Origin: Desulfosarcina widdelii
Lineage (GTDB): Bacteria; Desulfobacterota; Desulfobacteria; Desulfobacterales; Desulfosarcinaceae
Direction of reading: 5' to 3'
NCBI RefSeq assembly: GCF_009688965.1
Contig: NZ_AP021875.1
Span: forward strand, 1,302,001-1,366,000
DNA length: 64,000 bases
Of the stretch, positions 51,088 through 58,914 are shown piece by piece. The notes beneath the pieces are model-generated. The model was not told the origin of the DNA, did no database searches, and saw only the letters and a program-made list of their open reading frames with translations. The position numbers and the translations under genes are program-made. Numbering within the stretch: position 1 is the first letter of the stretch; the number at the start of each line of letters is the position of its first letter.

Positions 51088-51424
51088 TCATGGTTTCGAT
51101 GGCATCATTCAATCATATAAAGACCTTTTCGAGAGCACTTCAGATATTGTCGTTCTGAAGCTTTTGAGGATACTTGCCGAGGGCAATTATCGTGGGCACC
51201 TGCCATGCCCATGTGATAGTGGGCAACGGCTTCGAAATTGCCACGGTCTCATTCTTTTAGAAGTATCCAAGGGTACCAACAGAGAATCATTTTTATATGA
51301 TTTCCTACAATATCTTTTTTTTAAATACGAGTCTGTGGAAAAAATACCGCCTGGAATGATTAGCAAAAGAATACAAAAATATTTGAAAAAGGTGTTAAAA
51401 GCGACAGAAAAAATGGGGAAATAA
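51071..51424 (+). CDS. SEC-C motif protein, probably truncated at the N-terminus
   Basis: 117 residues. A SEC-C zinc motif, LPCPCDSGQRLRNCHG (about 44-59), has the pattern CxC-x8-CH. The helical sequence before it is only 43 residues and begins within the decayed integrase, so a longer N-terminus may have been lost. SEC-C proteins are of unclear role; the motif binds zinc and proteins or nucleic acid. An AAAGGCTC/GAGCCTTT hairpin at 51475-51497 follows the stop. Confidence 0.6.
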   Translation: MYGEYDHGFDGIIQSYKDLFESTSDIVVLKLLRILAEGNYRGHLPCPCDSGQRLRNCHGLILLEVSKGTNRESFLYDFLQYLFFKYESVEKIPPGMISKRIQKYLKKVLKATEKMGK

Positions 51425-51556
51425 TTAAGACGCTGAATTGTTGTTTTTTAACAACAGTATGTTAGCAACTATTAAAAGGCTCCACAAGAGAGCCTTTCAT
51501 TACTGCCTAAAATGATGTATTTGGAACTTTCGCTGGGTCAGTGGGAGGTGAATATT

Positions 51557-51778
51557 ACCCTGGCTTTATCCTACTTGGAGCTTGCCGCTTAAACGTTGGG
51601 GATCGGTACATGTTGGGCCGGATTGCTTCATGGTGCGCTTAGATCATGGCAGCCATTGAAGGATGCTGTGGCATTGCCGGAAGGGCATAACCATCAATAT
51701 GGCCTGATGGTAGAGTATGCCAAACCCAAATATTTCCGGTTGCCTGAGAGAAAAACGCCCTTCATCCATTGGAGATGA
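51557..51778 (+). pseudogene. Nitroreductase family protein, C-terminal fragment with in-frame stop
   Basis: The frame reads TLALSYLELAA, then TAA (51590-51592), then TLGIGTCWAGLLHGALRSWQ and ends YAKPKYFRLPERKTPFIHWR. This is the well conserved C-terminus of FMN-dependent nitroreductase-family proteins. Upstream sequence is lost. The codon at the TAA position and the missing N-terminus show it is not functional. Confidence 0.75.
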
Positions 51779-51832
51779 GATTGGACATCGAACCACTAAA
51801 CCCCAGCATTGCATAAAAAATGAGAAAAGACC

Positions 51833-52777
51833 ATGTTTGAACACATTTTGGCCGCCAAAGAAAGAATAGGCAACCACGCCAATAAAACGCCGGTAATGAC
51901 TTCAAGGACGCTCAACAAGATCGTCGGTGCCGATGTCTTCCTGAAGTGTGAGAATTTTCAGCGAATCGGTGCGTTCAAGTTTCGCGGTGCCTTCAACAGC
52001 ATCTCCAAGCTTACGAAGAAAGAGAAAGCACGGGGGGTCATCACCTATTCCTCCGGTAACCATGCCCAGGCCGTCGCTCTGGTGGGGCGGTTACTGAACA
52101 TACAAACTACCGTGGTCATGCCAAACAATGCACCCTCGACCAAACTGGCAGCGACCAGAGATTACGGTGCAACAGTAATTGGTTATGATCCCACAACAGG
52201 TAATCGGGACGAGATTGCCATGGAACTTGAACGCGAGCATGGCTATGTAATGATTCCGCCATATGACCACCCGGATGTGGTTGCCGGTCAGGGAACTGCA
52301 GCATTGGAGTTGTTCGAGGCGGTTGAACATATCGATACCCTACTGGTGCCCTGCGGCGGTGGCGGACTGTTGAGCGGCTGTGCGATCGCGGCGACAGGTG
52401 CTGCCAAAAATTGTAAAACCATAGGTATCGAACCCGAGCTTGCAGATGATGCAACTCGATCCTTTCACACCAAAAAGCTGCACCGCGTGCACAACCCGCC
52501 GACGATTGCCGATGGCACCCGTACGCCGTCGCTGGGCGAGATCACCTTCCCTCTGGTACTCGAATATGTCGATGACATGAAAACAGTTGCTGAGCAGGCG
52601 ATTATCGATGCGGTGAAATTTCTCTTCTATCGAATGAAGCTGGTCGTCGAACCGTCGGGAGCACTCGGTCTGGCGGCTTTGCTCAGTGGAACGATCAAAC
52701 CGAAGGGTAAAATTGGAATCATATTGAGCGGCGGCAACATTGATTCCGATACGATGGAAATGATTTTGTCATCCTGA
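51833..52777 (+). CDS. PLP-dependent threonine/serine (hydroxyaspartate) ammonia-lyase
   Basis: 314 residues of fold-type II. The PLP lysine is in FQRIGAFKFRGAFNSIS (Lys about residue 49), the SSGNHAQAVA cofactor loop is at about 70-79, and the phosphate-binding Gly run is CGGGGLLSG near residue 170. SGGNID lies near the C-terminus. The single-domain form without ACT regulatory domains matches catabolic threonine dehydratases, serine racemases and threo-3-hydroxyaspartate ammonia-lyases; which substrate is used cannot be told here. The gene looks intact amid decayed neighbours and is flanked by two GTCAGTGGGAGGTG direct repeats. Confidence 0.85.
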   Translation: MFEHILAAKERIGNHANKTPVMTSRTLNKIVGADVFLKCENFQRIGAFKFRGAFNSISKLTKKEKARGVITYSSGNHAQAVALVGRLLNIQTTVVMPNNAPSTKLAATRDYGATVIGYDPTTGNRDEIAMELEREHGYVMIPPYDHPDVVAGQGTAALELFEAVEHIDTLLVPCGGGGLLSGCAIAATGAAKNCKTIGIEPELADDATRSFHTKKLHRVHNPPTIADGTRTPSLGEITFPLVLEYVDDMKTVAEQAIIDAVKFLFYRMKLVVEPSGALGLAALLSGTIKPKGKIGIILSGGNIDSDTMEMILSS

Positions 52778-53117
52778 TCCTGAAACGATACCGCATCAAT
52801 CCTGCCAGAAGCTTGGCCGGAGGGCTTTCGAACTACTCTTCCTTGGGTGTCAGTGGGAGGTGGGTATTCCCCCGGGATTACCCCGAAATTGAAATTGGTA
52901 GAAATTATTGCTATTATTTCAGTTGGATATGGACGTCGCATAGGGTTCTATTCCCATACACTGAACTCATATCCAGCCCTTTCAACTCCAGATGTAAATC
53001 AGAGTTACCACAACCAACATAACGACTTGATAATATATCATTATAGATAGCTGTTCCTCTTGACATGTCCTCTAAATTTGATAAAATTACCGACACAACT
53101 TAGCAAGTGAAGGTGAT

Positions 53118-53750
53118 ATTATCAAAGCGCCATCAAAGACAGATAAAAAGAACGCCCGATTTGACAAGGCGGTCGCTATTTTCAGAAAACACAGCGGTAT
53201 CATGCACACGGCTCAAGCACTACGGGCTGGCATCCATCCCAGCACACTTTACACCATGCGTGATGACGGCACCCTGGAGACGATCAGTCGTGGTGTCTAT
53301 CGTCTTGCCGAGAGCGAACCGCTTGGTAATCCTGATCTGGTAACCGTAGCGACACGAGTTCAGAATGGTGTTATCTGTCTGATTTCTGCACTTGCTTTTC
53401 ATGAAATCACGACACAGATACCCCATGAGGTCCATGTCGCGCTACAACGTGGAGCAGAGATACCCCGACTGAACTATCCGCCAATTAAAATCTATTGGTT
53501 TTCAGGTCGGGCGTTCACTGATGGTGTAGCGGTTCATGAGATTGACGGCGTAAACGTACATATCTACAACGAGGAAAAAACCTTGGTGGACTGTTTCAAG
53601 TTCCGCAATAAAATCGGTCTCGATACGGCGGTAGAAGCGGTTCGTTTTTATCGTGAACGAAAAAGTGTCAATGTCGACGCTCTCATGCACTTTGCGAAAA
53701 TATGTCGGGTTGAAAAGGTGATGCGCCCATATCTGGAGGCGATTCTTTAA
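53118..53750 (+). CDS. AbiEi-type antitoxin (type IV toxin-antitoxin), non-standard start
   Basis: The first ATG is at 53202 (182 residues), but family-like sequence continues upstream in frame (ARFDKAVAIFRKHSGIMHTA), so the real start is earlier. No ATG, GTG or TTG exists there; an ATT at 53118 behind GAAGGTG is the best candidate (210 residues). The N-terminal winged helix (HSGIMHTAQALRAGIHPSTL and YTMRDDGTLETISRGVYRL) binds DNA; the rest is the AbiEi antitoxin domain, which in characterised systems represses the operon and neutralises AbiEii. It overlaps the toxin start by one base (TAATG). Confidence 0.82.
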   Translation: MIKAPSKTDKKNARFDKAVAIFRKHSGIMHTAQALRAGIHPSTLYTMRDDGTLETISRGVYRLAESEPLGNPDLVTVATRVQNGVICLISALAFHEITTQIPHEVHVALQRGAEIPRLNYPPIKIYWFSGRAFTDGVAVHEIDGVNVHIYNEEKTLVDCFKFRNKIGLDTAVEAVRFYRERKSVNVDALMHFAKICRVEKVMRPYLEAIL

Positions 53751-54661
53751 TGGTCAAAGGAACAAAAAACATAGCTGCATCGGTACATCAGCGACTTCTT
53801 GACAAAGCAAGGCAATCATCCCGGCCTTTTAACGAGCTGCTGCAATATTTTGCCATTGAGCGGTTTATTTACCGCATCGCCAAGAGTTCGTATGCAAACA
53901 GATTCATCCTCAAGGGTGCATTGATGTTTTCTGCATGGTCCGGCGCCCTATCTCGACCCACGATGGACATAGACCTGCTGGGTAAAATCGACAACCAGCT
54001 CGATACCATCACAGCTGCCATAAAGGAAGCTTGCCTGATGGAGGTAGAGGAAGACGGCATTTGTTTTGACGCCGAAACAGTGAATGCCGTCAGGATAACT
54101 GAGGATGCCGAATACGAGGGTGTACGTGTCCGCGTTCACGGAAACATGGGTAAGACACGAATCTCCATACAAATCGATATTGGGTTCGGTGATGTGGTCG
54201 TTCCAAGTCCCGAACGGGTTTCCTACCCTACCCTGCTTGACTTTCCAGCACCAGAATTGAACGGCTACACCATGGAAAGCACAATAGCCGAAAAATTCCA
54301 GGCCATGGTGAAGCTTGGCGTTGTGAACAGCCGTATGAAAGATTTTTACGACATCTGGGTGTTATCCCGCACATTCAATTTCACCGGCGAGATTCTTGCT
54401 GAGGCGATTGAAAAAACATTTGAGAACCGAAAAACGACGCTTAACCGGAACAGTGTGATCTTCGATCCATCATTCGGGAAAGACAAGGCCAAAAATGTTC
54501 AATGGCAGGGGTTCATCAGGAAGGCAAAACTGGATAACGCTCCTGATTCGTTTCAGGACGTGATTGCCGATCTGAAGATTTTTCTTGAACCAATTGCATC
54601 ATCAATCGACATGGGACAGGCGTTTACCAGTACGTGGACCGCGCCAGGTCCATGGCACTGA
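53750..54661 (+). CDS. AbiEii/AbiGii-type nucleotidyltransferase toxin
   Basis: 303 residues. The nucleotidyltransferase signature is intact: KGALMFSAW at about 55-63 and RPTMDIDLLG at about 69-78, with two metal-binding Asp residues (Asp73, Asp75). Later blocks ISIQIDIGFGDVV and STIAEKFQAMVKLGVVNSR with MKDFYDIW match the family. AbiEii toxins stop growth by modifying tRNA ends and give phage resistance by abortive infection. With AbiEi directly upstream this is a complete type IV pair, the only complete known defence pair in the island array. Confidence 0.88.
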   Translation: MVKGTKNIAASVHQRLLDKARQSSRPFNELLQYFAIERFIYRIAKSSYANRFILKGALMFSAWSGALSRPTMDIDLLGKIDNQLDTITAAIKEACLMEVEEDGICFDAETVNAVRITEDAEYEGVRVRVHGNMGKTRISIQIDIGFGDVVVPSPERVSYPTLLDFPAPELNGYTMESTIAEKFQAMVKLGVVNSRMKDFYDIWVLSRTFNFTGEILAEAIEKTFENRKTTLNRNSVIFDPSFGKDKAKNVQWQGFIRKAKLDNAPDSFQDVIADLKIFLEPIASSIDMGQAFTSTWTAPGPWH

Positions 54662-54706
54662 TCACAGTGCCGCCATCTTTTTTGGCCTCATTATGAGGGG
54701 ATCGAA

Positions 54707-54728
54707 AATATGCGATAAATATGCGATT
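54707..54728 (+). repeat. Paired ATATGCGAT repeats at the right end of island 2
   Basis: AATATGCGAT and ATATGCGATT lie two bases apart, the same arrangement and orientation as the pair at 50880-50900. Possible integrase arm sites. Confidence 0.45.
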
Positions 54729-54818
54729 GTGCAGCAGGAACCGTTCCAAAACTCGTTTAAACTCGCATAAACTAACATTTAAATCAATAACTTATTGAAA
54801 TCATTCACTATCTGGCTA

Positions 54819-54835
54819 TTCCCGCCCTCGGCACC
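54819..54835 (+). repeat. Third, 17-bp copy of the tRNA-Leu 3' end
   Basis: TCCCGCCCTCGGCACCA equals the last 17 bases of tRNA-Leu. It marks the right end of island 2 and the old chromosome junction. The shorter match suggests erosion, or a natural att core shorter than the 55 bp shared by the other two. Confidence 0.8.
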
Positions 54836-54863
54836 ATCTTATTGAAATTATTCATAATTACTT

Positions 54864-54922
54864 AGGGCACTTACCATTGACAGCTTTTTGACAGCTGAAT
54901 GGAGGTGCCCTTTGTCTTTTTT
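54864..54922 (+). terminator. Intrinsic terminator after the third tRNA end copy
   Basis: AGGGCAC pairs with GTGCCCT, and inside CCAT/ATGG and CAGC/GCTG continue the stem around TTTTTGACA, followed by TTTGTCTTTTTT. This is probably the original chromosomal terminator of tRNA-Leu. An 80-codon frame starting at 54899 overlaps it and is discounted. Confidence 0.7.
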
Positions 54923-55432
54923 GGTGAAGAAAAATCGGATATACCATCTGCAGGTCAGGGGATAACCCGACGAATTGGCAGGGGCCAGTTCAACTACATG
55001 CAAGGGATCTTTTCTGAGGATAAGGTTATGAGTTTGCTGAGGTGTCAGTCGGAAAAGTGGGTCGATCTACAGCAACCTATTGTAATATTTCGGAAAGAAC
55101 TGAAAAAAGGAATCCAAATGACATTAATCGATTCTTTTTGATGCCGAAAACGTGAGGTTCGGGCTTATCGTTGCGGATCCCATAATAGCGTATTATCAGC
55201 TTCGAAAAAATCGGCCGATCCACAGAGAGTCAGTGCTTCCCGAAGATCAGAGGCATCTCCAATCTGGCGGATTTTTCGCCTTCTCGCCCTGAAACGGAAG
55301 TTTTTAAGGTAAAAACAGTGGATTAAGCTTGTTTTATAGCCTCTATTGAGCTACTAACCGTTTAATGTCAATCGGTTAGCGTGGCCCGCCCTTACGCCAC
55401 ATAATGTTCTGGCATACTCAGGGATGAGATCA
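54923..55432. other. Intergenic region, no gene seen
   Basis: About 500 bases between the island end and the PilZ gene. I see no frame with a ribosome site or family motif, and no RNA gene. It may hold the PilZ promoter. Confidence 0.4.
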
Positions 55433-55759
55433 ATGGAAAATGACAAGCGGCAATACCCTCGCAGCAGTTCATACATAATTGCCCAATACAAGGTGCTCGA
55501 AGGGACATTCCGGGACGTGATCAAGAACATAGGTGCTGGTGGATTATCAGTAAGAACCCAGAGAAAGGTCGCAATCGGCCAACCGATCTCGATTGCATTC
55601 CCATTGTTTGAATTTGACAACCTCGTAGAAGTTGCCGGTCGGGTAGTCCGTATTGATCCTTGCGGATTCGCAGTTACATTCAATGAGCCAATTCATGGTT
55701 TGATCTGTAAAGAGGGGCACTTCCCGGAAATTATTCATGAGAGAGACCGGTTAAATTAG
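55433..55759 (+). CDS. PilZ domain protein
   Basis: 108 residues. The c-di-GMP-binding RxxxR box is present (DKRQYPRSSSYIIAQY, N-terminus). The second motif, usually D/NxSxxG, reads NIGAGG, with Gly in place of Ser, so binding may be weakened. AGRVVRIDPCGFAVTF completes the small β-barrel. Single-domain PilZ proteins are c-di-GMP receptors acting on motility or envelope partners. An ATG at 55424 would add three residues. Ends 24 bases before the SRAP gene. Confidence 0.8.
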   Translation: MENDKRQYPRSSSYIIAQYKVLEGTFRDVIKNIGAGGLSVRTQRKVAIGQPISIAFPLFEFDNLVEVAGRVVRIDPCGFAVTFNEPIHGLICKEGHFPEIIHERDRLN

Positions 55760-55783
55760 AAAGATCGTTGCAGGAGTCCAATC

Positions 55784-56455
55784 ATGTGTGGTCGCTTCGC
55801 TGGCTTCAGACCTCTTGAAGAGTTGATCGACCGCTTCCCTATCGATGTATCCAAAGTGAAAGCCACGGAAAACTATAACGTGGCTCCCGTTCAGGAAGTC
55901 CTTGCCATTGCCTGGTACGAAGATCAAAATCATCTGGTGAAATTCAATTGGGGACTGGTTCCGTACTGGGCCAAAGACAAAGCCGTTGGCAACAGGATGA
56001 TTAATGCAAGATCTGAGACCGTGGCCGCCAAGCCCAGCTTCCGTGATGCATTCAGGAAACGAAGGTGCCTGATACTCGCTGATGGTTTTTACGAATGGAA
56101 AAGAGACAAAGGGAACAAGCAGCCGATGTTCCTGACGCTGCCTGACGGCAGTCCATTCGCTTTCGCAGGCATTTGGGAAACTTGGGACAAAGAAGAACCC
56201 CCATTTCTATCCTGTACGATTCTTACCCGTGAAGCCAGTGAGTCAGTCAGGCCGATCCACCATCGGATGCCGGTTATACTGAAGCCAGAGGCGTATAATG
56301 ACTGGCTGAATCCAGCAAACCAGGACGTCAGGATTTTGCAGGACATCATTGAGAACCAGATATACACGGAACTGGCAAGCAGACCGGTTTCCAAACAGGT
56401 CAATTCCGTGCGGAACAACCGCCCGGAGAACATGCACCAGATCGAACTATTCTGA
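55784..56455 (+). CDS. SOS response-associated peptidase (SRAP, YedK/HMCES)
   Basis: 223 residues. Cys2 right after the initiator Met (MCGRFAGF) is the catalytic residue that links to abasic sites in single-stranded DNA. NYNVAPVQEV, KFNWGLVPYWAKD, INARSETVAAKPSFRDAF, RRCLILADGFYEWK, FAFAGIWETW and HHRMPVIL are all present, including the catalytic Glu and His. It shields abasic sites from breakage. SRAP genes are common both as core genes and near mobile elements. Confidence 0.93.
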   Translation: MCGRFAGFRPLEELIDRFPIDVSKVKATENYNVAPVQEVLAIAWYEDQNHLVKFNWGLVPYWAKDKAVGNRMINARSETVAAKPSFRDAFRKRRCLILADGFYEWKRDKGNKQPMFLTLPDGSPFAFAGIWETWDKEEPPFLSCTILTREASESVRPIHHRMPVILKPEAYNDWLNPANQDVRILQDIIENQIYTELASRPVSKQVNSVRNNRPENMHQIELF

Positions 56456-57094
56456 ATGGAGATACTGTCGAGAGGCATCCTGACGGTCGGTCCGAATACC
56501 CCGTGCAGCACAATCCACCTTCCTACCCATTCGACTGACCAGGAATTCCATATACACAGCAACTGCATGCAGGTGTATATGCGAAACGATCACAATACCA
56601 TATTTGGTAGCTCAGTTACGGGCAATGCAGAACTGCGCCTCCACTTCCATCTATGCCAACCTATTCCTAATCCGGGTCCAGGAAAAATATTTTGGCGGGA
56701 TGTATTTATTCCGATCACGCCTCGTTTACGTCGTCCTGTCTACCGGGGAGCCTGCTACCACGACCGTCGGAATCTTTCCCAGCAATAACAATTCAATTTT
56801 CGAGGTTCCCACGGGCCGTGGATGCCGCGATAAATTTTTTCTTTGCCTATCAAGAAAGCGCCGGATGATGATTGGCGAATGGCAGATAATCCGCCTTACA
56901 CATATTAAAGAAGATGCCGCAGTTTAAATCATTTTACCTTTCTTAAAATACCTCTCCACCTTGACAACCTGACCGGCGAAAGATAAAGCACATTCATCCG
57001 GTTCCGACATTTTTAGACGCAATCGAATCGGTTTTTTCACCCCTGTCCTTTTAAACCCCATTTGCTTGGATGCCAGAAGGTTAGGAGGGAACCT
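56456..57094. other. Region without a recognisable gene
   Basis: About 640 bases. The longest frames (56456-56788 and 56604-56927, plus; 56924-57196, minus) overlap each other, lack ribosome sites and show no family motifs. It may be the remains of a decayed gene. The last 11 bases include the GGAGG ribosome site of the HNH gene. Confidence 0.4.
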
Positions 57095-57961
57095 GTGACC
57101 TTCCAAAACGGTCTGAAAGCCGGTGATACGATCACCAACGCCGCCCTTGCCCGAATGTTCAAGTGTGCGACCCAGGGCGGCATGCGGCGTTCCCATCGTA
57201 CGAACAGCTTGGTTATCATTTCAGACCACACCAAGCACATCCACCAGGATCGCTGGGTTTCCAGCAACCTAATCCATTATACGGGCATGGGGCTAAAAGG
57301 CGACCAGTCGCTGGATTATCTGCAGAACAAAACGCTCCTGGAAACGCCGGCAAACGGCGTAACCCCCTATCTTTTCGAAGTGTATCATCCAAGGCAGTAC
57401 CTTTTTCGAGGCCTGGTGAAATTGTCAGGGCCCCCTTTTAAGGAGTGCCGGCCGGATGTTGACGGAAAACCGCGGTCCGTATGGATTTTTCCCTTACAGG
57501 TGGTTGGAGACGATGCGAGTTTTGTTGTGCCGGAGAACCTGGTTGTGAGGAAACAGGATCGCGACCGCCGGTGGGCACAGCATCTATCCGATCAGGATCT
57601 TTTCTCCTTGGTAGTGCATTCCAGTCGGAAATCGGAAGCAGGTCATGCCCATCCCGTAGACGGCGAACAAAACGCCTGCGTTGCCGAATTTGCCAAGCGC
57701 AGGGCCAATGGCGTCTGCCAGCTATGTGATCGTGCGGCACCATTTTGCAACAAATTGAACGAACCCTACCTCGAGCTTCATCACATCCGGGCGCTGGCCC
57801 AAGGCGGTGCAGACATGATCGCCAATACAGTGGCCCTGTGCCCCAACTGCCACAAAAAAATGCATATCCTCAATCTCCGGGAAGATCGCAAAAAACTGAA
57901 ACGGGAAGCGCTAAAAAATTGCTGCCAGTTGACCATCGATGGCGGGATCACCTACATATAA
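57095..57961 (+). CDS. HNH endonuclease with N-terminal recognition domain, probable type IV restriction enzyme
   Basis: 288 residues. The N-terminal domain (1 to about 140; AGDTITNAALARMFKCATQG, SLVIISDHTK, YTGMGLKGDQSLDY, YLFEVYHPRQYLFRGLVKLS) resembles the DNA-recognition domain found in front of McrA-like enzymes. The HNH nuclease is at about 205-258, with CxxC (CQLC), LELHHIRALAQGGAD and the second CPNCHKKMH. These enzymes cut DNA with modified bases or phosphorothioate. I chose GTG 57095 because GGAGG lies 6 bases upstream; the frame opens at TTG 57062. No methylase is adjacent, which fits the type IV idea. Confidence 0.75.
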   Translation: MTFQNGLKAGDTITNAALARMFKCATQGGMRRSHRTNSLVIISDHTKHIHQDRWVSSNLIHYTGMGLKGDQSLDYLQNKTLLETPANGVTPYLFEVYHPRQYLFRGLVKLSGPPFKECRPDVDGKPRSVWIFPLQVVGDDASFVVPENLVVRKQDRDRRWAQHLSDQDLFSLVVHSSRKSEAGHAHPVDGEQNACVAEFAKRRANGVCQLCDRAAPFCNKLNEPYLELHHIRALAQGGADMIANTVALCPNCHKKMHILNLREDRKKLKREALKNCCQLTIDGGITYI

Positions 57962-58416
57962 AACGCAAGAAAATTCCCGGTATGAATTTCAGGCGGTGAA
58001 CAATTGAAAACAAAATCATTGTACTGACAATTGTTCATTAAATGATTTTACAACATTTGTCGCATCATTCGCCAAAAAATGGCACCAGATAAAAGAAAAG
58101 CCAGGGAAAACCCTTGATCAAAGTCGCTCATTTCTTCCCGGTATCGACCGCCTTCAATCCCGACCGGGACTTTCCCTCCCTACCCTGGCCAGGCCATCCT
58201 GCCAGTCCATCTTTCTTCCGGCATCCTAATCTTTTCTCAGCGGAATTCGGTCTTTTTGACCGACTCGAATTGCTATTGTACAATTTACTATAGTTGTAGT
58301 AAAAAAGACTACAATCAATCTGTTGTGTTTTTTCTCTTAAAAACGATGGAGATGCCCACTGATGAGGGTTTTGCCTTGAATCCTCCCAAACATCCCAAAC
58401 GGAAAGGCCAGCGTCG
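57962..58416. other. Intergenic region with two inverted repeats
   Basis: GAACAATTG (57999-58007) pairs with CAATTGTTC (58029-58037). A second repeat, TTGTAGT-AAAAAAG-ACTACAA, lies at 58294-58314, about 100 bases before the MerR-like gene, in an AT-rich promoter-like stretch (TTGTACAATTTACTATAG). I see no gene here. Confidence 0.5.
58294..58314 (+). promoter_or_regulatory. Candidate operator upstream of the MerR-like gene
   Basis: A perfect 7-bp inverted repeat (TTGTAGT and ACTACAA, 7-base spacer) just after a TACTATAG segment that could act as a -10. Position suggests binding by the regulator encoded at 58417-58914. Confidence 0.4.
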
Positions 58417-58914
58417 ATGAACAGACAAAAATCGGCTTACGATGCTTCGCAACTCGGTCAGGAAAATTTTGGTTCTTTTGAAACAGCGGATATTTTGGGG
58501 GTAAAAAGGAGCATGATCAACAACGACATGAAGCAGGGCTATCTCCCCTATGGAAAAAAAATAAAACGGGGTCGGAGCGCACGCACGCTCTTTTCCCAAC
58601 GCGATATATATCTGTTATCGCTTTTCTACGAACTTCATTTCGCTGGGCTAACCAAACGGCAGGCATTCAAAATCGTTCAAAGCATAGCAAACGAACCCCA
58701 TGACTTCATCATTCTCAAAACGCCCGGAAAGCCCGACGGTCCGGCAAACCGGCTTTTTTTCAAAGATTACCTGTCTGTCCAGGTACTGGAGGAAATAAAA
58801 AAAAATGGCGCCACGCTGATCGTCAACTATAAAAAGATAAAACAGGACGTTGACAACCGCCTACATGGCGCCACTTCGTTCAGACATCCGATGGATCTTA
58901 CAGCATCCCGATGA
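58417..58914 (+). CDS. MerR-like DNA-binding protein, unknown target
   Basis: 165 residues. A winged helix-like N-terminal half (about 18-85: FGSFETADILGVKRSMINND, MKQGYLPYGKKIKRG and LFSQRDIYLLSLFYELHFAG) follows the MerR plan of HTH plus wing plus a Leu/Phe-rich helix. The C-terminal half has no known domain. It is likely a transcription factor that may regulate itself through the upstream palindrome. The 3' end overlaps the PhnD-like gene on the other strand by 17 bases. Confidence 0.65.
   Translation: MNRQKSAYDASQLGQENFGSFETADILGVKRSMINNDMKQGYLPYGKKIKRGRSARTLFSQRDIYLLSLFYELHFAGLTKRQAFKIVQSIANEPHDFIILKTPGKPDGPANRLFFKDYLSVQVLEEIKKNGATLIVNYKKIKQDVDNRLHGATSFRHPMDLTASR

Larger units (their letters stand above)
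50775..54835. mobile_element. Genomic island 2 remnant in the same tRNA-Leu site
   Basis: About 4 kb between the 55-bp repeat and a shorter 17-bp copy of the tRNA end at 54819-54835. It holds a tyrosine-integrase C-terminal fragment directly next to the left repeat, a SEC-C protein, a broken nitroreductase, a PLP-dependent enzyme and an AbiE toxin-antitoxin pair. Paired ATATGCGAT repeats occur near both ends. The layout, integrase adjoining att, mirrors island 1, so the two form a tandem array in one tRNA gene, with this one older and decayed. Confidence 0.75.

Noticed and set aside
54899..55141. 80-codon frame after the third tRNA end copy
   Set aside because: Its start lies inside a terminator hairpin and the sequence shows no protein-like features.
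56456..57196. Several 90-110 codon frames between the SRAP and HNH genes
   Set aside because: They overlap one another on both strands and none shows family motifs or a ribosome site.
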